Shown here in pieces: positions 62,158-64,000 of a stretch of 64,000 bases of DNA. The translations under genes were made by a program, and so were the position numbers. Origin of the DNA: Motilimonas cestriensis (GTDB lineage: Bacteria; Pseudomonadota; Gammaproteobacteria; Enterobacterales; CBDFNC01). Location: the NCBI RefSeq assembly GCF_021295315.1, contig NZ_JAIMJA010000005.1, forward strand, positions 62,001-126,000, written 5' to 3'. Position 1 is the first letter of the stretch. Every line of letters begins with the position of its first letter. The notes beneath the pieces are model-generated. The model ran no database searches and was not told the DNA's origin. It was given only the letters and a program-made list of their open reading frames with translations.

Positions 62158-63441
62158 CTACTTTTCTGATTTGGCTGCTTTTTTAGCCCAGTTGGGCTTG
62201 CCTTTGTCTTTTTTCGATTTACTTTTTACTTTAACGCCGGTTTTTTTCGTATCCACTTTTAGCGGTAAGCGTTTTTTCTTCGCTGGCACTGCGGCTTCTT
62301 TATTATTAGGACGTAAACCTTCAATAACACGGCGTTTAATTGGCTCTTTCATGTAACGCTCAACTTTTGCGAGCATTTCTACATCATGGGCTTCAATTAA
62401 CGAAATTGCGGTGCCCTTGCGACCACCACGAGCGGTGCGACCAATACGGTGTAAGTAAATATCGGCAGTGCGCGGCATGTCATAGTTAATCACATGGCTA
62501 ATTTCAGGCACATCTATACCGCGTGCGGCAACATCGGTCGCGACCAGTACATTTACCTTGCCGGTTTTAAAACGCATGATGGCAGTGGTGCGTTTTGATT
62601 GCTCCATTTCACCACGTAAGAAGCAACACTTTATGCCCGCTTCTTCTAATTTAGTTACCAGCTCAGTTAAGCGATCACGCGTTTTAACAAACACAATAGC
62701 GTGTTGTACTTCTTCTTTCTTTAAGGTTGCTTTTAGCAGTTCAAATTTATGGTTAATGTTGTCAGCTAAGTGAACCCATTGAATAATTTTTGCTCGTTCG
62801 CTGCGCGGCGCTGCAGATTCGATACTGACGGGCTCTTTTAAGATTTTCTCGGCAAATTGACGCAGCCCTTTGCCTTCTAAAGTTGCTGAGAACAAGAAGG
62901 TTTGTTTGCGCCAGCGCGCCTCTTCGGCGATGCGCTCCATGGTGCTGATAAAGCCCATGTCGAGCATGCGGTCAGCTTCATCTAAGGTAAGTATTTCGAT
63001 TTCGCGGCAATCAAAAGCTTCTTGCTCGATGTATTCCATTAAGCGCCCGGGGGTGGCGACCACTAAATCCATGTTTTTAGTTAACACTTCTTCTTGAGTT
63101 TGGTAGCTGATACCGCCGATGATCGCACCGACTTTAAGGCTGGTATCTTTACACAGCTTAGTGGCTTCTACTTGAATTTGTACCGCTAACTCGCGCGTTG
63201 GCGTTAGGATCAAAACACGAGGAGAGCCAGGTTTGCGTCTTGGGAAGTTTAGCATGTGCTCGATAGCGGGTAATAAAAACGCTAACGTTTTGCCGGTACC
63301 AGTGGGTGAACTTGCCATTAGATCGCGGCCATCCAACGCATGGGGAATGGCTTCTTGTTGGATGGTCGTTGGCTTGTCGAGACCCATGCTGGTTAAGGCA
63401 TCGACGAGTAGGGGATCTAACTCAAGATCGGCAAAAGACAT
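62158..63441 (-). CDS. srmB: DEAD-box RNA helicase SrmB
   Basis: A 427-aa helicase of ribosome (50S) assembly. The Q motif lies near residue 24 (TTIQQEAIPHAL), Walker A is SPTGTGKT (about 44-51), the DEAD box is DEAD in LDEADRML, SAT follows, and the C-terminal half has the HRIGRTARGG motif (about 332-341). A basic tail (about 385-427) likely binds RNA. It is divergent from trmN6, as in E. coli. Confidence 0.93.
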   Translation of the reverse strand: MSFADLELDPLLVDALTSMGLDKPTTIQQEAIPHALDGRDLMASSPTGTGKTLAFLLPAIEHMLNFPRRKPGSPRVLILTPTRELAVQIQVEATKLCKDTSLKVGAIIGGISYQTQEEVLTKNMDLVVATPGRLMEYIEQEAFDCREIEILTLDEADRMLDMGFISTMERIAEEARWRKQTFLFSATLEGKGLRQFAEKILKEPVSIESAAPRSERAKIIQWVHLADNINHKFELLKATLKKEEVQHAIVFVKTRDRLTELVTKLEEAGIKCCFLRGEMEQSKRTTAIMRFKTGKVNVLVATDVAARGIDVPEISHVINYDMPRTADIYLHRIGRTARGGRKGTAISLIEAHDVEMLAKVERYMKEPIKRRVIEGLRPNNKEAAVPAKKKRLPLKVDTKKTGVKVKSKSKKDKGKPNWAKKAAKSEK

Positions 63442-63568
63442 AGTAATTTCCAGTGTAACTAAATTGGAGGGGGATTATAGAGGATCTCGCTGTACTTGGG
63501 TATGACAAGTTAGTGGTTGTTTAATAGCTTTGCTAGATTGTAGCGAAATTTTTATAGGAGCAAGCAAA

Positions 63569-64000
63569 ATGGCTAAAAGTCGCGGATTCACTTTCAAACA
63601 ATTTCACATTGAACATGACTTATGTGCAATGAAAGTAGGGACTGATGGTATTTTGTTGGGCGCTTGGTCTGAGGTAGGGCCGGCGGGTCGAATCTTAGAT
63701 ATTGGCACCGGAAGTGGACTGATTGCCTTACAACTGGCACAGAAAGCGCAGTCTGACAGTCACATTGTCGCTATTGAAATAGACTCTAACGCGGCTGCGC
63801 AAGCCAAAATAAATGTCGCTAATAGCCCTTGGCCTCATAAAGTTGAGGTGCGGTGTGAAACGCTGCAGACGTTTGCGAAACAGGCGCAGCATCAGCAGTC
63901 GTTCGACCTGATTGTTTCTAACCCGCCGTATTTTCCGGCTGGGCAAGATTTTCCCGACCAAGCCAGAGCAAAAGCGCGCCATACCGGCAGTTTAAACAAA
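63569..64000 (+). CDS. trmN6: tRNA1(Val) adenine-37 N6-methyltransferase (partial, runs off right edge)
   Basis: The first 144 residues of a class I methyltransferase. The N-terminus MAKSRGFTFKQFHIEHDLCA, the SAM-binding ILDIGTGSGLIALQLA (about residues 47-62) and the catalytic NPPYFPAG (about 121-128) match YfiC/TrmN6, which methylates A37 of tRNA1(Val). AGGAG lies before the ATG. The divergent pair with srmB occurs in E. coli as well. Confidence 0.92.
   Translation, partial: MAKSRGFTFKQFHIEHDLCAMKVGTDGILLGAWSEVGPAGRILDIGTGSGLIALQLAQKAQSDSHIVAIEIDSNAAAQAKINVANSPWPHKVEVRCETLQTFAKQAQHQQSFDLIVSNPPYFPAGQDFPDQARAKARHTGSLNK

Overview
The window reads as chromosome from a marine-type gammaproteobacterium of the Shewanella/Alteromonadales kind. 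The protein families (ArcA, GrcA, thrLABC, EttA, SelO, SrmB/TrmN6, PutA, PilZ, DUF3360, DUF2860, MipA, DUF3019), moderate G+C and Shewanella-like host genes support this; I assign it from family knowledge, not from a database search. No rRNA, tRNA or CRISPR array was recognised.

Positions 1 to about 20.5 kb hold most of a Mu-like transposable prophage, read almost entirely on the minus strand. The phage left end lies near 20.4-20.6 kb and the right end is outside the window. In phage order the genes are: an S24-type repressor (plus strand) facing Ner; MuA transposase; MuB ATPase; a run of small early genes including DUF3164 and GemA; a Mor/C-type late activator; a plus-strand cargo pair (zinc-ribbon membrane protein and lipoprotein); a lysis cluster (GH108 lysozyme, small protein, 3TM holin); DksA/TraR zinc finger; gp25/26/27-like proteins; terminase gp28; portal gp29; MuF; gpG; a SHOCT-domain cargo gene; protease/scaffold I with an internal start for Z; and the start of the major head protein T. 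Notable points are a MuF protein with a C-terminal HExxH zincin-like domain followed by a tightly coupled 80-aa gene, a repressor that shares its DNA-binding region with MuA, symmetric operator-like sites around the repressor start, and two copies of a 60-bp double-hairpin element whose stems are conserved while the loops vary.

From 20.7 to 31.4 kb come host genes: a PHO-box driven orphan pstS, arcA, a DUF3293 gene, a small beta-barrel protein, the attenuated thrLABC operon, tesB, grcA with tandem FNR-type sites, and ung. The arcA-thr neighbourhood and the ytjB/serB/radA/ettA group further on resemble the order at 99-100/0 min in E. coli.

From 32 to 50 kb are a hemerythrin protein, ytjB, serB, a two-PilZ-domain protein placed between serB and radA, radA, a flavin reductase/SDR/DCC trio, a LysE exporter, a CPA1 antiporter with a TrkA-like tail, a gamma-glutamylcyclotransferase-like protein, a single PilZ protein, ettA, a DUF3360 transporter, two small membrane proteins and selO.

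From 50.5 to 64 kb are a coiled-coil protein with a receiver-like fold, an envelope cluster (MipA, DUF3019, response regulator, histidine kinase) bracketed by two paralogous DUF2860 outer-membrane proteins, a 266-bp MITE-like element, putA with a detached aldehyde-dehydrogenase-like companion, and srmB divergent from trmN6, which runs off the right edge.
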